Assembly (NCBI GenBank): GCA_020348185.1
Contig: CP070743.1
Coordinates: forward strand, 287,015 to 293,314
DNA from: Nitrospirota bacterium
GTDB taxonomy: Bacteria; Nitrospirota; Nitrospiria; Nitrospirales; UBA8639
Reading direction: 5' to 3'
Length of the DNA: 6,300 bases
The notes under the pieces are model-generated. The model was given only the letters and a program-made list of their open reading frames with translations, was not told the DNA's origin and searched no databases. Made by a program: the position numbers and the translations under genes. Positions 5,790 through 6,300 of the stretch are shown one piece after another; within the stretch, counting starts at the first letter, position 1, and every line of letters starts with the position of its first letter.

Positions 5790-6300
5790 TTACTGGACGT
5801 GGCGAATCAGTCCGATCACAATCCCTTCAATCCGAAAATCATCTGTTGATTTCACAAGAATCGGCTTTAACGCCGAATTTTCGGGATGGAGCTCAACCCG
5901 ATTCTGTTTGCGGTAAAACTTCTTGAGGGTCGCTTCCTGATTCAGGAGGGCGACCACAGTCTGTCCATTCCGCGCTGTTCCTTGCTTCTGCACAATCACG
6001 AGATCGCCAGGAAGGATGCCTTCATCCCGCATCGACTCCCCCTTCACTTTCAACGCAAACGTCTTTCCATCCCGCCGCATCGACGGGGGAACTTCGACAA
6101 ACTCAGTTTGGGGAATCGGTTCAATAGGATCGCCAGCAGCGACCAGACCGGCCATAATGATACGAGGGGAAGACGTGAGTTGCGTGACCGCCATTTGCAC
6201 GGACCCCGGGATTTTATGTGTCCCGCACTCGTAGCGCGTGATGGTCATGCGGGTGGTGTGCAACTGTTCGGCGAGTTGTTCCTGGGTCAATCCTAGGACT
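5790..6300 (-). CDS. HTH (XRE)/peptidase S24 self-cleaving repressor, LexA/CI-like; N-terminus outside the window
   Basis: The frame stays open past TTG 6290 to the window edge, and the upstream codons give VLG, completing the helix-turn-helix motif LGLTQEQLAEQLHTTRMTIT; the real start therefore lies beyond 6300. Counting the TTG-encoded residue as 1, the Cro/CI-type HTH is at about 1-25. The S24 domain follows, with LVAAGDPIEP (Ala52-Gly53 as likely self-cleavage site), GESMRDEGILPGDLVIV (Ser86 nucleophile) and ATLKKFYR (Lys123 general base). The Ser-Lys spacing of 37 equals that of E. coli LexA (S119/K156), so the dyad looks intact. Family members are repressors that cut themselves when RecA filaments form, derepressing SOS or prophage genes. 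The XRE-type HTH, rather than the LexA winged helix, points to a CI-like or stress regulator and not canonical LexA. It is followed closely by the zinc-ribbon gene. Confidence 0.92.
   Translation of the reverse strand, partial: VLGLTQEQLAEQLHTTRMTITRYECGTHKIPGSVQMAVTQLTSSPRIIMAGLVAAGDPIEPIPQTEFVEVPPSMRRDGKTFALKVKGESMRDEGILPGDLVIVQKQGTARNGQTVVALLNQEATLKKFYRKQNRVELHPENSALKPILVKSTDDFRIEGIVIGLIRHVQ

Overview
The window reads as bacterial chromosome, probably Gram-negative. A sigma-54-type promoter, an MscS-family channel with extra membrane helices, a TreY trehalose-pathway enzyme and a lysine-rich histone-H1-like protein would fit a Nitrospirota-like or proteobacterial genome. That taxonomic guess is weak, because no marker gene is present.

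Layout. From 1 to 1887 (+) lies the 3' part of treY (maltooligosyltrehalose synthase); its start is off the left edge. It converges, with an 18-base gap, on an MscS-family mechanosensitive channel gene at 1906-3075 (-). A divergent intergenic region (3076-3325) holds candidate promoters for the channel gene and for a 125-residue, very lysine-rich DNA-binding-like protein at 3326-3703 (+). About 495 bases without a convincing gene follow. They hold two exact copies of a 10-base repeat exactly 20 bases apart (3990-4019) and then a good match to a sigma-54 (-24/-12) promoter at 4131-4146. Downstream on the same strand are a 32-codon single-pass membrane protein gene (4199-4297) and, after a hairpin, a 321-residue protein of unknown family with one membrane helix at each end (4438-5403). 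A large hairpin (5501-5558) separates these from two minus-strand genes read from the right edge: a HTH/S24 self-cleaving repressor (5790-6300, N-terminus cut off) and a 63-residue four-cysteine zinc-ribbon-like protein (5571-5762), 27 bases apart and probably one transcript.

How it may fit together. TreY makes the compatible solute trehalose from glycogen-type glucans, and MscS channels release solutes on hypo-osmotic shock, so the left half has an osmotic theme. The most novel part is the apparent sigma-54 unit at about 3990-5403: tandem upstream sites, a -24/-12 promoter, a small membrane peptide and a two-helix membrane protein with a predicted periplasmic domain of about 245 residues. 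I recognise neither product. A role in the envelope is inferred only from topology. The repressor/zinc-ribbon pair at the right edge is a separate, possibly damage-induced or phage-derived unit.
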